Shown: positions 1 through 9,028, counted from the stretch's first letter. The stretch is 64,000 bases of DNA from Atopobacter sp. AH10 (GCF_003664595.1 NZ_QXPZ01000001.1:1-64000), one strand, 5' to 3'. The notes: generated by a model from the letters alone, not told the origin. Translations and numbers: made by a program.

Positions 1-145
1 ATATCCCCAATAAAATTAATTGATGCCCGAACTTGTCTTTTGTAATGGTCTTAAACCTTGTAGACGGAAATTGAATTTCATTTGGGTCTATCCCAAAAAG
101 TTGATTTATTTCTAAAGATTGAGTATTATTGGTGTCACAAGGCAT
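1..145 (-). CDS. ISL3-family transposase, N-terminal fragment (cut by window edge)
   Basis: This encodes the first 48 or so residues of an ISL3-type transposase, starting MPCDTNNTQS, the same as the full-length gene at 44780-46087. The ATG (145-143) follows a ribosome site AAGGAAGG on the minus strand; the other copy has AAGGGAGG. Nothing in the visible part is broken, so whether the gene is intact depends on sequence outside the window. The encoded enzyme would catalyse cut-and-paste movement of the element. Confidence 0.92.
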   Translation of the reverse strand, partial: MPCDTNNTQSLEINQLFGIDPNEIQFPSTRFKTITKDKFGHQLILLGI

Positions 146-230
146 ATCTAAATTCCTTCCTTTTAGTGTCGTAACTTAAGTATAGAGGAATTTGGACGTG
201 CCTTTCTATCTATACTTAGTCGTTGGTGAA

Positions 231-546
231 TGTAACAAGCACTGATGAATAGAAAGCTCAGTATGACCGAACTGGAGGAAAGAGTCCTTCATCGGGAGCA
301 GCGTAAAAGGAAGTCAAGCGAATTACTTGCTGTGCCGAAAGGCTTACAGCAAGTTTCGATGAGTTTCTTTGCGAGGAACGAGCATTAGAAACTTATGTGC
401 GTAACAAAGTGGAGCTGAGACTGACTAGCTGGGAGACCAAGGCTCCCAGCGGTCCCGCTGCATTTTCCCGGATGAAGGTAACTCTTATCCGAAAGAACGG
501 TCATTTTTGTGCTTTATATAGCATAGACAGACTACAGTCTGTCTCT
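231..546 (+). ncRNA. Candidate structured RNA cassette inside ISL3 copy A
   Basis: This non-coding 316-nt segment sits between the IS left end and the inverted inner left end. On the plus strand (antisense to the transposase) it folds by eye into several strong hairpins. 325-354 has a 9-bp stem, a 3-bp inner stem and a GAAA tetraloop. 362-393 has a 7-bp stem. 429-449 has a 7-bp stem. 447-460 is a second hairpin that overlaps the previous one. 469-491 is a 5-bp stem and 526-543 a 7-bp stem with a 4-nt loop. One difference between copies (CAGCGG versus CAGTGG) keeps pairing as a G-U wobble only in the plus-strand sense, which favours this strand. No known RNA family was recognised; transcription is inferred, not seen. 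Confidence 0.45.
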
Positions 547-613
547 TTCACCAACAACAAAAAGTATAGAGCCTCAATTTTTACCATCGACTTATCCTTC
601 TAGCATGTACTTA

Positions 614-645
614 AAAGGCAGCCAATCCAATGATTAGCTGCCTTT
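614..645 (-). terminator. Rho-independent terminator of prfC
   Basis: The minus strand reads a 9-bp stem (AAAGGCAGC / GCTGCCTTT) followed by a short T-run, three bases beyond the prfC stop codon. Confidence 0.75.
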
Positions 646-648
646 ATA

Positions 649-2223
649 CTAGAGCAATTTCTTTAACTCAATAGTTGGATGTTTGTCCTTGAACCATTGC
701 AAAGCAAACTCATTTTCAAATAGATAGAGCGGTTGGTCGAAACGATCCTTCACCAACAGATTTCGGCTAGACGATAGCTTTAAATCCAAATCTTCTGGAT
801 CAATCCAACGCGCAACCCGAGAGCCCATTGGCGTTAAAATAACCTCTGAATTGTATTCTTCCTTCAAGCGATATTGGAAAACTTCAAATTGCAACTGCCC
901 AACTGCCCCGATAATGTAATCGTTGGTATGGAAAGTCTTGTACAATTGTATAGCCCCTTCTTGAACTAATTGTTCCATCCCCTTGTGGAAAGATTTTTGC
1001 TTCATCACATTTTTAGCTTGAACCTTCATAAAGATTTCAGGGGTAAATTGAGGCATTGGTGGATAGCCAATCACTTCCTTGCCTTGATATAGCGTATCTC
1101 CAATTTGGAAATTACCGGTGTCATACAAGCCAATAATATCCCCTGCCAAAGCCTCTCTTGTCGTTTCCCTCTTATCTGCCATAAATTGAGTCGTATGGCT
1201 TAATTTAATCTTCTTCCCTGACCTTTTTAAAATCACATCTTCTCCAGCTTGGAAACGTCCAGAGCAAATTCGAAGAAAGGCTATCCTATCTCGGTGAGCT
1301 GGATTCATGTTAGCTTGAATTTTAAAAATAAATCCTGTTAACCTTTCATCATCTGCTTCTACAATCTTTTCATCTTCCGTCACGTGCGAACCAGGAGACG
1401 GAGCGTAATCCACAAAAGCATCCAAGAAAGTTTGGACGCCAAACCCAGTCAAAGCAGACCCAAAGAACACTGGGGTTAATTTCCCAGAAAGTATCGCTTC
1501 TTCATCGAATGCATTACCAGCTTCTTGAAGGAGTTGGGCATCTTCTAAAGCTTGGGTATAAATAGAAGAATCCTTAAAACTATAGTCTCCTTCAACTTCC
1601 CCATCCTCATTCAAAGGAATCAAAGTCCCTTCTTCTTGACCAGTCACATCCGTTAGCTCTACACGTTTATTATGAAGGTCATATAGGCCGTAAAAGTTCT
1701 TTCCCATCCCCATTGGCCAGTTCATAGCATAGGCATCAATACCTAGAATTTCTTCTAACTCTGCAACTAATTCCAAAGGTTCTCTACCATCACGATCCAA
1801 CTTATTCATAAAGGTAAAGATTGGAATACCTCTCATCGCACAGACTTCAAATAATTTCTTTGTTTGTGGTTCGATCCCTTTACCAGAATCGATAACCATG
1901 ACTGCTGCATCCACTGCCATCAAGGTCCGATAAGTGTCTTCAGAAAAGTCCTCGTGACCTGGTGTATCCACAATATTCACTTGGTAGCCATCGTAGTCCA
2001 CCTGCATCACAGAACTAGTAACAGATATTCCCCGTTGCTTTTCAATTGCCATCCAGTCAGACTTGGCATATCTACCCGTCTTTTTCCCTTTAACAGTACC
2101 AGCTGAACGAATCGCTCCACTGTAGAGTAACAAACGCTCCGTGATAGTCGTTTTCCCAGCATCCGGGTGGGAAATAATGGCAAAGGTCTTTCGTTTTTGA
2201 ATTTCTTTAGCTAATTGACTCAT
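649..2223 (-). CDS. prfC: Peptide chain release factor 3 (RF3)
   Basis: RF3 is the GTPase that recycles class-I release factors RF1/RF2 from the ribosome after termination. The 524-residue protein has the usual family length. G1 is HPDAGKTT at about residue 19, G3 is DTPGHED at about 87, and G4 is NKLD at about 141, followed by EF-Tu-like domain 2 and the RF3 C-terminal domain. The [22 protein letters not shown]-type N-terminus separates it from EF-G and TetM. It is a monocistronic minus-strand gene with its own promoter at 2254-2282 and terminator at 614-645. It has no functional link to the adjacent IS, which inserted downstream of its terminator. Confidence 0.97.
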   Translation of the reverse strand: MSQLAKEIQKRKTFAIISHPDAGKTTITERLLLYSGAIRSAGTVKGKKTGRYAKSDWMAIEKQRGISVTSSVMQVDYDGYQVNIVDTPGHEDFSEDTYRTLMAVDAAVMVIDSGKGIEPQTKKLFEVCAMRGIPIFTFMNKLDRDGREPLELVAELEEILGIDAYAMNWPMGMGKNFYGLYDLHNKRVELTDVTGQEEGTLIPLNEDGEVEGDYSFKDSSIYTQALEDAQLLQEAGNAFDEEAILSGKLTPVFFGSALTGFGVQTFLDAFVDYAPSPGSHVTEDEKIVEADDERLTGFIFKIQANMNPAHRDRIAFLRICSGRFQAGEDVILKRSGKKIKLSHTTQFMADKRETTREALAGDIIGLYDTGNFQIGDTLYQGKEVIGYPPMPQFTPEIFMKVQAKNVMKQKSFHKGMEQLVQEGAIQLYKTFHTNDYIIGAVGQLQFEVFQYRLKEEYNSEVILTPMGSRVARWIDPEDLDLKLSSSRNLLVKDRFDQPLYLFENEFALQWFKDKHPTIELKKLL

Positions 2224-2253
2224 GTCATCCCTCTTTTTTTCTCATTCCCTCGT

Positions 2254-2282
2254 ATTATAACGAAAAGTCTCTCGTCCGCCAA
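2254..2282 (-). promoter_or_regulatory. sigma-A promoter of prfC
   Basis: The minus strand reads TTGGCG, 17 nt, TATAAT, about 30 bases before the prfC start codon. The fit to the vegetative consensus is very good. Confidence 0.8.
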
Positions 2283-2305
2283 GAGATTTTAAAGGATATA
2301 GAAAA

Positions 2306-2339
2306 AGAACCATCCCTAATTAAACTAAAGATGGTTCTA
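2306..2339 (-). terminator. Terminator downstream of nox
   Basis: A 9-bp stem (AGAACCATC / GATGGTTCT) on the minus strand is followed by TTTTTCT. It lies about 150 bases beyond the nox stop codon and just upstream of the prfC promoter. The bases between (2341-2487) hold no gene. Confidence 0.75.
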
Positions 2340-2487
2340 CTCCAATATGGGCATGGAAAGGAAAAGAGCCTTCCCCCCTATTTTTCTAGCTTTGTTCCTT
2401 TACATCTTATGCTTTAAAGATAGAAATCCCACAAGCTTCATCTCTTCTATCGTAGATTAATTAATCAAAACTTTTCAAAAAACAGGC

Positions 2488-3828
2488 TTAATTTTCTTTG
2501 GCCAATGCTGCTTGAGCTAAGATGTTCAAGTAATTAAATGGTCGATCATAGACAGGTTGAAAGAAAAAGTCTACTAGGGCTAAATCTTCGACAGTTTGAT
2601 GAGTTTGAATAGCTAGAGATAAAGTGTTTGCCGATTGAGTCACATCGTACTTGGACATCATTTGACCTCCGACAATTCTTTTGCTTTCTTTTTCATAAAC
2701 TAGCTTCATATAGACTTTTTCCGTGCTTGGCATAAACTCTGGTCGATAATTATCTTCTAAATAAACAGAATCTACATCAAGTCCATACTCACGAGCGGAA
2801 GCTTCCGTCACCCCTGTCGCTCCTATATTATAGCCATACAAGTACAAACCAGAAGTTGCTTGGGTACCACGATATTTCATCTTTTCACCCACTATATTTT
2901 TTCCCACTAAAAAGCCCATCCGGACAGCATTTGTGGCTAAAGGAATATAGGCATGCCCATTATTAGGATTGTAGTTAACAGCACAACTATCTCCTGCAGC
3001 ATAGACATCCTTCACACTAGTTTGCATGTAATCATCCACAATAATAGCCCCATTAGCTAATGTCTCTACTTGCCCCTTTACCAAGTCTGTATTCGGGCGG
3101 AAACCGATACACAAGACAACAAGATCAGCAGGATAGCTAGCTTTTGAAGTCTGAACAGCAGAAACTTTTCCTTTTTCCCCAAGAAAAGCTTTAACCTTTT
3201 CGTTCAATTTAAGCTGAACCCCTTCTTCTATCAGCTTGGCTTCTAGGATATCTGTGATTTCTTTATCTAAATATTTATTTAAAATGCGTTCTTGGGCATC
3301 AATTAAGGTCACTTCACTCCCTTGACGGCGGAAAGCTTCCACTAGTTCTATCCCAATATAGCCTGCGCCAACGATAACAACCTTTTTCTTTCCCACTTGA
3401 CGAGAAAAAATATCTTTGGCATGTTGATAGTTTTTGCAAAGTTGCACGTTCTCCAAATCTAAACCATCTAAATCAGGAATAATCGGCCATGACCCTGTCG
3501 TCACGATTAATTTATCATAATTTTCAACAAACTCTTCCCCAGAAAGCAAGTCTTTGACAAGGATTGTTTTATCTGCAACATTTACATTTAACACATCATG
3601 CCGCATGTGAACCTGAGCTCCAAGCTTTTTCAATTCTTCTGGACTAGAATAAAATAGCCCTTGAGGATCTTTCACTTGCCCAGCAATATACAAGGCGATC
3701 CCACAAGATAGGAAGGAAATATTATCATTACGTTCATAAACTTTTACTTCAGCACTTGGATGGTCAGCTAAAATAGTCTTTACTGCCGCCGTCCCAGCAT
3801 GTGTACAACCGATCACTACAACTTTCAT
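2488..3828 (-). CDS. nox: NADH oxidase (water-forming), FAD/NAD pyridine nucleotide-disulfide oxidoreductase
   Basis: Nox reduces O2 to water with NADH, regenerating NAD+ and removing oxygen in a fermentative cell. It has the N-terminal FAD-binding fold starting MKVVVIGCTHAG, the conserved redox cysteine in SFLSCG at about residue 42, a second nucleotide-binding motif VIVGAGYIGIE near residue 157, and the C-terminal dimerisation domain. The ATG at 3828 was chosen because GGAGG lies six bases before it; an in-frame ATG three bases upstream is too close to that site. A CoA-disulfide reductase is the main alternative in this family. The gene stands alone with promoter 3873-3900. Confidence 0.92.
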   Translation of the reverse strand: MKVVVIGCTHAGTAAVKTILADHPSAEVKVYERNDNISFLSCGIALYIAGQVKDPQGLFYSSPEELKKLGAQVHMRHDVLNVNVADKTILVKDLLSGEEFVENYDKLIVTTGSWPIIPDLDGLDLENVQLCKNYQHAKDIFSRQVGKKKVVIVGAGYIGIELVEAFRRQGSEVTLIDAQERILNKYLDKEITDILEAKLIEEGVQLKLNEKVKAFLGEKGKVSAVQTSKASYPADLVVLCIGFRPNTDLVKGQVETLANGAIIVDDYMQTSVKDVYAAGDSCAVNYNPNNGHAYIPLATNAVRMGFLVGKNIVGEKMKYRGTQATSGLYLYGYNIGATGVTEASAREYGLDVDSVYLEDNYRPEFMPSTEKVYMKLVYEKESKRIVGGQMMSKYDVTQSANTLSLAIQTHQTVEDLALVDFFFQPVYDRPFNYLNILAQAALAKEN

Positions 3829-3872
3829 CATATGCCTCCTTAAATACAAGTGATTATTTTCACTATCTAGAT

Positions 3873-3900
3873 TTTATAATGATTATATTTTTCAAGTCAA
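3873..3900 (-). promoter_or_regulatory. sigma-A promoter of nox
   Basis: The minus strand reads TTGACT, 16 nt, TATAAA, about 45 bases before the nox start. Confidence 0.65.
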
Positions 3901-3924
3901 ATAAAACGTCTTCATCTTTCGCCT

Positions 3925-3960
3925 AAAAAAACTGGACCTCCTACTAAAGAAGATCCAGCT
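3925..3960 (-). terminator. Terminator of cutC (works on both strands)
   Basis: The stem CTGGATC / GGTCCAG lies just past the cutC stop codon, with seven T on the minus-strand side and an A-run opposite. Confidence 0.8.
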
Positions 3961-3966
3961 TTTTTC

Positions 3967-4719
3967 CTAATCTTTTCTATTATCCGCCCATATACTAATA
4001 AAATTTTTCAATTGCCTTACTTCCGTTTGACTAACAAGCTTGTAGCTATTTTGCTCATTCATGGCAAAACTCACCCCATGATTGTGGTTCCCTCCATCTT
4101 CAACGCTCTTGGAACAAGATGAATGCACCTGATGAACTCGTGTTTGATTGAGTAAAGCCATCACATTGGAGACCTTAATCCCTGCTGCAGGCAATATTTC
4201 AATGCGCTTACCATACTGCTCATGCAAAGCCTTGATCAACCTAGCCCCTTCCAAGGCTGTGCTTTGTTGCCCACTAGTTAAAATTCTATCGACCCCTATT
4301 TGGATTAACGATTCCACCACAGCAAAAGGATTCCGTGAAATATCAAAAGCCCTATGTAAGACTGCTTCTGCCTTAGCTTGATGACACAAATCGGTCAATT
4401 CTTTAATGAACTCCTTGTTAAGCTCTAATTCCCTACTTAAAGCTCCAAAAGCCAAGCCATCCGCTCCTTCTGCCAAGAGATCTTCCGCCTGATGGAGCAT
4501 TTCTAGCAATTCACGCTTGTTGTAGCAAAAGCCTCCTCCTCTCGGTCGAACCATAGCAATAATTGGAATCGTCAATTCCGCTCTTGCCATACGGAAAGTA
4601 GACAAGGATGGGGTCAAACCACCGAGTTCTAAAGCTCCATTTAATTCGATGCGATCTGCTCCTCCTGCCTGCGCTTTGAGACAATCTTGGTAACTCCCAC
4701 AACAAACTTCTAATTTCAT
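3967..4719 (-). CDS. cutC: CutC family protein (copper homeostasis)
   Basis: This is a 250-residue TIM-barrel protein of the CutC family, cytosolic, with a proposed role in copper handling whose mechanism is unsettled. The family N-terminus MKLEVCCGS, the ADRIELNG motif at about 21-28, the MVRPRGGGFCY segment near 55 and the late S-S-C-S-K stretch are all present, and the length matches the family. The start codon has GGGGCAAACC upstream, a modest ribosome site. It is transcribed alone on the minus strand between its terminator (3925-3960) and the repeat-bearing gap at 4787-4890. No copper ATPase or CopY is nearby, so the context adds nothing to the functional call. Confidence 0.93.
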   Translation of the reverse strand: MKLEVCCGSYQDCLKAQAGGADRIELNGALELGGLTPSLSTFRMARAELTIPIIAMVRPRGGGFCYNKRELLEMLHQAEDLLAEGADGLAFGALSRELELNKEFIKELTDLCHQAKAEAVLHRAFDISRNPFAVVESLIQIGVDRILTSGQQSTALEGARLIKALHEQYGKRIEILPAAGIKVSNVMALLNQTRVHQVHSSCSKSVEDGGNHNHGVSFAMNEQNSYKLVSQTEVRQLKNFISIWADNRKD

Positions 4720-4786
4720 GGTTTGCCCCTTCCATCTATCTTGAATTTTTCTGCCATCTCCATTATAAGATGAATTCTATCCAATG

Positions 4787-4890
4787 TCATGATTCAAAAT
4801 GTAAAGGCTTTTCAACAATATCACGATTCAAAAATGTAAAAGCTTTTTTACAATGGTCACGATTCAAAATGTAAAAGCTTTTCAACAAGA
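4787..4890. repeat. Three tandem copies of a ~35-bp repeat
   Basis: Units start at 4787, 4821 and 4857. Each reads TCA(C/T)GATTCAAAA, then TGTAAA, then a GCTTTT core followed by CAACAA-like sequence; the core AAAAGCTTTT is palindromic. A degenerate fourth start (TCACGATTA) lies at 4912. The units are contiguous, with no unique spacers, so this is not a CRISPR array. The function is unknown. The gap 4736-5092 otherwise holds only the hairpin at 4962-4994. Confidence 0.85.
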
Positions 4891-4961
4891 AGCATGGTCT
4901 TCAACATGCGCTCACGATTAAAGAAAACCTTGTAGACTTATTACTTTATCCAAATAGCTAA

Positions 4962-4994
4962 CCCCTCTTTAGAACTTATACGCCTAAAGAGGGG
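4962..4994 (-). terminator. Perfect 11-bp hairpin downstream of mgtE
   Basis: CCCCTCTTTAG pairs with CTAAAGAGGGG across an 11-nt loop. No proper T-run follows on the minus strand, so it may act as a weak terminator or as an RNA-end stabiliser for the relQ-nadK-mgtE transcript. Confidence 0.5.
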
Positions 4995-5092
4995 ACATTA
5001 AAAATTTTCTCTATACTTCTCACTAGCGACAAGGCCAAACTTTCTTCTCTCTTCAAGAAAAGACCTATTCAACAGATTAAGAGGTCAATTGT

Positions 5093-6469
5093 TTACTTGT
5101 CCAAGAAGGAAGCAATAAAATAACTAGCAATAGAAAAATAAATCAAGACAGAAGTTAAATCCGACAAAGTAGAAATAAATGGACCTGATGCCACAGCTGG
5201 GTCTACACCAATCTTTTCCATTAATTGGGGAATAAAACTTCCTGCCAAAGTGGCTACAGTAATTGCTGCAAGCATTGCGGCACCGATAATAGCTCCTAGC
5301 ATAAAATTATTTTGCCAAATTCCAACCACCAGAGTAATGGTCAAACCAGTAGCCAAACCCGTCAACAAACCTGTTAACAATTCTCTAAGCATAATAGAAA
5401 TAAAATGGTCATTATCCATATCATCCCCAGATAGACGACGGACAGCAACCGCTAAAGATTGGGTTCCCGCATTCCCCGCTGTCCCAGTAATCAAGGTGAC
5501 AAAGACTGAAAGGATACTGGCTTTAGCGATCAAATTCTCATAACGGCTAATCAAACTAGAAGTTCCCATTCCTAAAAAGAGCAAGGTAATGAGCCATGGT
5601 AGCCGTTTCACCGCCGCTTCAAAAGGATTGGTTGTTTCAGCACCACTCTCTACGTCAACGGCTGCCAAACCAGAGTATTCGCTACTGGCTTCTTCTTGCA
5701 GAACATCCATCACGTCATCGACTGTAATAATCCCAACGATACGATTTTCTTCATCCACCACGGGCAAAGCAATAAAGTCATAATCTTGAACTTTTCTTGC
5801 TGCTGTCATTTGGTCGTCATTGACATCTACAGTTACCACATGATCCACCATAATATCATAAACCATGGTGTCATCATTACTCATAATGGCATCCCGTAAA
5901 GAAAGAACCCCTTCTAAATGTTGCCCCTCATCTACGACATAAATGTAATAGATCGTTTCCGCATCATGAGCCAATTCTTTAATCAATGTTAAAGCTGACT
6001 TTACCGTTTGATGGCTTTGAATAGCAATCAACTCTGGTGTCATCAAAGACCCTGCTGTATCTTCTCCATAGTAGTAAAGTCGTTGAATGGTTGCCCTATC
6101 CTCTGCACTCATTAAGCGTAAATACTTGCGGACTTCCTTCACATCCATTTCTTTCAGCAAGTCAACCGCATTATCCGCAAACATTTCCGTCAACATTAAT
6201 GAGACATATCGATCATCCATTTCATTCAAATAGCTTTTGACGTCTTTTTCATCTTCCTCGATAATCTCAAACATCTCCGCTAATTCTTTTGGCGATAAAA
6301 AGCGATAGAGTATCATTCGTTCTTCTGGTGTTAGTAATTGATACATCTGTGCTTGGTCATATTGATGAGCTTCTAAGAAAATGGCACGAACTTCCGCCAT
6401 CGTCTCCCTGTGGAGGGCCTCTTTCAATGTTTCTAGACGTAATTCATCTAATTCTTGGCTATCCGTCAT
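5093..6469 (-). CDS. mgtE: MgtE-family magnesium transporter
   Basis: This is a Mg2+ channel/transporter of 458 residues. The order is an N-terminal MgtE_N superhelical domain (about 1-125), two CBS domains (about 130-255; HQTVKSALTLI and DQMTAARKVQDYDFIALPVVDEENRIVGIITVDDV-type motifs), then a membrane domain from about 285 to the end with roughly five helices, including the GTAGNAGTQ segment. The CBS and N domains normally sense cytosolic Mg2+ and gate the pore. A clear GGAAGGTG ribosome site precedes the ATG. It is the last gene of the relQ-nadK-pseudouridine synthase-mgtE run, 123 bases after the synthase. No M-box riboswitch was recognised in that gap. Confidence 0.95.
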   Translation of the reverse strand: MTDSQELDELRLETLKEALHRETMAEVRAIFLEAHQYDQAQMYQLLTPEERMILYRFLSPKELAEMFEIIEEDEKDVKSYLNEMDDRYVSLMLTEMFADNAVDLLKEMDVKEVRKYLRLMSAEDRATIQRLYYYGEDTAGSLMTPELIAIQSHQTVKSALTLIKELAHDAETIYYIYVVDEGQHLEGVLSLRDAIMSNDDTMVYDIMVDHVVTVDVNDDQMTAARKVQDYDFIALPVVDEENRIVGIITVDDVMDVLQEEASSEYSGLAAVDVESGAETTNPFEAAVKRLPWLITLLFLGMGTSSLISRYENLIAKASILSVFVTLITGTAGNAGTQSLAVAVRRLSGDDMDNDHFISIMLRELLTGLLTGLATGLTITLVVGIWQNNFMLGAIIGAAMLAAITVATLAGSFIPQLMEKIGVDPAVASGPFISTLSDLTSVLIYFSIASYFIASFLDK

Positions 6470-6592
6470 GATTCACCTTCCACTTTCTGCCCAAAACAGG
6501 CGATTATTCACTCAAATATATTCTGCTAGGGCAGAGCTTTTCTCCTGCTCCGCCTGTCTCTATCGAGCTAAACATATTTCAAAACTACTTGC

Positions 6593-7504
6593 TTACCCTT
6601 TGTCTTGATCTGCTTTTAAGCGGACTAAAGCCTCTGATAAATCCTCCGCTAAAGGCGTTTCAACAATCAGTGGATCTCCTGTAAAGGGATGAGTCAGGCT
6701 AAGTTGCTGACAGTGTAAAGCCTGCCTTTCTAACCCATAGGCCAAGGGGCCTCCATATAGGTCATCTCCCAATAAAGGGCAACCTAAAGATTGTAAATGT
6801 ACACGAATTTGGTGAGTCCGCCCTGTATGTAACTGAAGACTCAAGAGAGCATAGTCCCCCAGACGTTTCTTCAACCAATACTCTGTTAAAGAAATCTTCC
6901 CTTCTGGCATCACTTGTCGTTCGATGATCGAACCAGGTTTACGACCAATTGGACGATTAATCTGATCATGGGCCTTTAAGATATGATGAGGGTCATAGGC
7001 AATAGCAAAGTAGCGTTTATGGATAGCACTGTGCCCTAAAGCCTGATCCAATAAAGCATGCGCAAAACGATGCTTAGCCACCAAAACAACTCCAGAGGTA
7101 CACTTATCCAAACGTGTGACCACATGAATGACCTGATCCGAATAATTATTCTTCATATAATAGCCGCGAATGCGATTAGCCAAAGACCGATCCGGATGAG
7201 CTTTACTTGGGAGAGAGGAAATACCAGCAGGCTTATTCACCACCAAAAGATCCCGATCTTCGTAAACAATCGGGATGTCTTCATAAGAAGGGCGAACCGT
7301 TTCATGCCCTTCTTCATCTTCAACTATCAATCCTACTCGATCGCCTTTTTTGACGCTGGCACGAACAGTGACCCATTCCCCATTAAGGGTTATTTGTCCA
7401 TGAAATTTAGCATGGGTTAAAAATTTGCGACTTACCCCTTGCCTCTTTAAAAAAGCCTTCATGCTTAATGGTTCTTCGTGATCGCTTATCCAAATAAATT
7501 CCAT
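6593..7504 (-). CDS. RluA-family pseudouridine synthase
   Basis: This is a 303-residue RNA pseudouridine synthase of the RluA/RluD group, probably acting on 23S rRNA. An S4-like RNA-binding segment occupies about residues 15-60. The catalytic domain follows, with the motif RLDKCTSGVV near residue 135 holding the catalytic aspartate, and LHTGRTHQIRVH near 225. It sits 25 bases downstream of nadK. The order relQ-nadK-RluA-type synthase-mgtE corresponds to the B. subtilis yjbM-N-O-mgtE order. The exact target uridines cannot be read from sequence, so no specific symbol is given. Confidence 0.93.
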   Translation of the reverse strand: MEFIWISDHEEPLSMKAFLKRQGVSRKFLTHAKFHGQITLNGEWVTVRASVKKGDRVGLIVEDEEGHETVRPSYEDIPIVYEDRDLLVVNKPAGISSLPSKAHPDRSLANRIRGYYMKNNYSDQVIHVVTRLDKCTSGVVLVAKHRFAHALLDQALGHSAIHKRYFAIAYDPHHILKAHDQINRPIGRKPGSIIERQVMPEGKISLTEYWLKKRLGDYALLSLQLHTGRTHQIRVHLQSLGCPLLGDDLYGGPLAYGLERQALHCQQLSLTHPFTGDPLIVETPLAEDLSEALVRLKADQDKG

Positions 7505-7529
7505 CTCAACCTCTTCATCCCCTCAACTA

Positions 7530-8354
7530 TTATTCACTATCTAAATCTTTTGAAAAATCACCTATAAAGGCCTGAGATACCCTTTTCCAAAAAGGCATAT
7601 GGCGGTAAGATACAAAACGAATTCTTTCTTTTGCTACTCGACAGGTCATTTCTTCAATCTGATTGGCCTTCATTGCTAAATGGTCATAAGTCACCAACAA
7701 ACGGTCACAATTTTTGGGCTTAAAGGTAATTTGATCTTCTATCCCTAATACCAGTGGAGAAGATAAGGTTCGAAAGACCCGATTATTTAAAGAAGCATAC
7801 TCCGTTAACTGGATAGCTGAATGACTCGGATGTAAAACAGCTCCACCAATGGACTTATTAACACCTGTCGACCCACTCGGAGTAGAGACGCATAAGCCAT
7901 CCCCACGAAAACTCTCAAATAAGTAGCGGTTTATATACACATCACAAATAAAGGTGCCAGTAATCCGTTTAATGGTCGCTTCATTTAAAGCCAAAAAGTG
8001 ATGAGGCGATAATTGCTTATCTTCATAATGTAAACTAACTTCTAACAAGGGATAGGTAACTTCCTCCCCATGATCTTGCCTCAAATCTGAAATAAGTTCA
8101 TCCACTTGGTCAACCGTATAGTCTGTATAAAAGCCAAGATGCCCAGTATGAACTCCTAAAAAACGAATACGATCCAATTGATCTCTATAGCGATGAAAAG
8201 CTGATAACATACTCCCATCTCCGCCAATCGTAATAACCACATCCGGCATCTGATCATCCCAGATAAAACCGTCTTCTTGGCAAAGTTCATTGAGTTTTTG
8301 ACAAATCGCCTTCACTTTATCATTCGTTTGATGTGTCATTACCGTAATTTTCAT
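7530..8354 (-). CDS. nadK: NAD kinase
   Basis: This cytosolic enzyme phosphorylates NAD to NADP. The 274 residues show the ATP-NAD kinase signature GGDGSMLSAFH at about 44-54, FLGVHTGHLGF at about 66-76, LNEATIKR near 122 and the STPSGSTGVNKSIGGAVLHP glycine-rich segment near 150-170. An AAGGAGT ribosome site lies ten bases before the ATG. It follows relQ by 15 bases, so the two are co-transcribed. The alarmone synthetase and NAD kinase are also neighbours in other Firmicutes. Confidence 0.96.
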   Translation of the reverse strand: MKITVMTHQTNDKVKAICQKLNELCQEDGFIWDDQMPDVVITIGGDGSMLSAFHRYRDQLDRIRFLGVHTGHLGFYTDYTVDQVDELISDLRQDHGEEVTYPLLEVSLHYEDKQLSPHHFLALNEATIKRITGTFICDVYINRYLFESFRGDGLCVSTPSGSTGVNKSIGGAVLHPSHSAIQLTEYASLNNRVFRTLSSPLVLGIEDQITFKPKNCDRLLVTYDHLAMKANQIEEMTCRVAKERIRFVSYRHMPFWKRVSQAFIGDFSKDLDSE

Positions 8355-8369
8355 GAAAGAGACTCCTTC

Positions 8370-9008
8370 TTACTTTTCTCGGTAGCGTTGGAAATATTGT
8401 TGGGCTTTTTGAATTTCTTCCCTTATAGCAGACATCTCATTGTCCAGAAGAAAAGCCGCCTCTCCTGCACGTTTTAGGCGGTCTTGCAATTCTTTGGAAT
8501 AGTGACCCTTGTACTTATAATTCAAGGAGTGTTCGATAGTCGCCCAGAAATTCATCGCCAAGGTCCGAATCTGAATCTCAATCACCACTTCGGTTAGCCC
8601 CTCCATTCTTTCAACGGGGTACTTAATCGTCACATGATAAGACCGATAGCCAGACGCTTTTTCACGAGCAATATAATCCTCTTCAGCTAAAATAACAAAA
8701 TCTTTCCTTTGACGCAACAAAGCTACTGTTTCATAGATATCATCGACAAATTGGCACATAATCCTTAATCCTCCGATATCTTCTAGTTCATAGAGAGAAA
8801 TGTGCTTACTGTTTACTTTTTCAACAATACTATTAACAGTTTTTACTCTAGCTGTAATAAATTCTATCGGGGCATGTCGCTCGTTTCTGCGATATTCGTT
8901 ACGAATCCCCTTCAGTTTAACCTTTAGCTCTGCTACGGCTTGTTCATAGGGAGCGAGAAACTCTTCCCAATTTTGAATCTGATCCGCTGTAAATGGCTCC
9001 ATTTGCAT
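8370..9008 (-). CDS. relQ: Small alarmone synthetase, GTP pyrophosphokinase family
   Basis: This is a single-domain (p)ppGpp synthetase of 212 residues with no HD hydrolase, TGS or ACT domains, so it is a small alarmone synthetase (RelQ/SasB group). The RelA_SpoT fold is marked by the ELEDIGGLRIMC motif at about 72-84, EKASGYRSYHVTIKY at about 115-130 and EIQIRTLAMNFWATIEHSLNYKYKG at about 144-168, which carries the Mg/GTP-binding residues. It is the first gene of a minus-strand operon with nadK, and it is divergent from the CYTH gene. GGGAGG precedes the ATG; a second ATG two codons later is possible. Confidence 0.95.
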   Translation of the reverse strand: MQMEPFTADQIQNWEEFLAPYEQAVAELKVKLKGIRNEYRRNERHAPIEFITARVKTVNSIVEKVNSKHISLYELEDIGGLRIMCQFVDDIYETVALLRQRKDFVILAEEDYIAREKASGYRSYHVTIKYPVERMEGLTEVVIEIQIRTLAMNFWATIEHSLNYKYKGHYSKELQDRLKRAGEAAFLLDNEMSAIREEIQKAQQYFQRYREK

Positions 9009-9028
9009 GATTCCTCCCTCGCTTATTC

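Larger units (their letters stand above)
1..573 (-). mobile_element. ISL3-family insertion sequence, copy A (left part only)
   Basis: This is the transposase-proximal left end of an ISL3-family element, read on the minus strand and cut by the window edge. It matches the complete copy at 44352-46301 at roughly 98% over the shared stretch; only scattered substitutions and single-base indels were seen by eye. The outer terminal repeat is 547-573 and reads GGCTCTATACTTTTTG inward on the minus strand. An inverted copy of the same end lies at 210-230, and the transposase starts at 145. The flank just outside is TCAATTTT (574-581); its matching target duplicate would lie left of the window. Confidence 0.93.

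Noticed and set aside
231-546. IS cassette as an RNase P RNA, T-box or group I intron
   Set aside because: GGAGGAAAGAGTCC resembles the RNase P core GAGGAAAGUCC and AACAAAGTGG resembles a T-box start, but the remaining conserved elements of each family are missing.
397-603. 68-codon open frame inside the IS cassette
   Set aside because: It crosses the IS terminal repeat into flanking DNA, is not kept in copy B because of single-base indels, and has no ribosome site.
6470-6592. M-box magnesium riboswitch before mgtE
   Set aside because: The gap is only 123 bases, and no M-box consensus or terminator pairing was seen.
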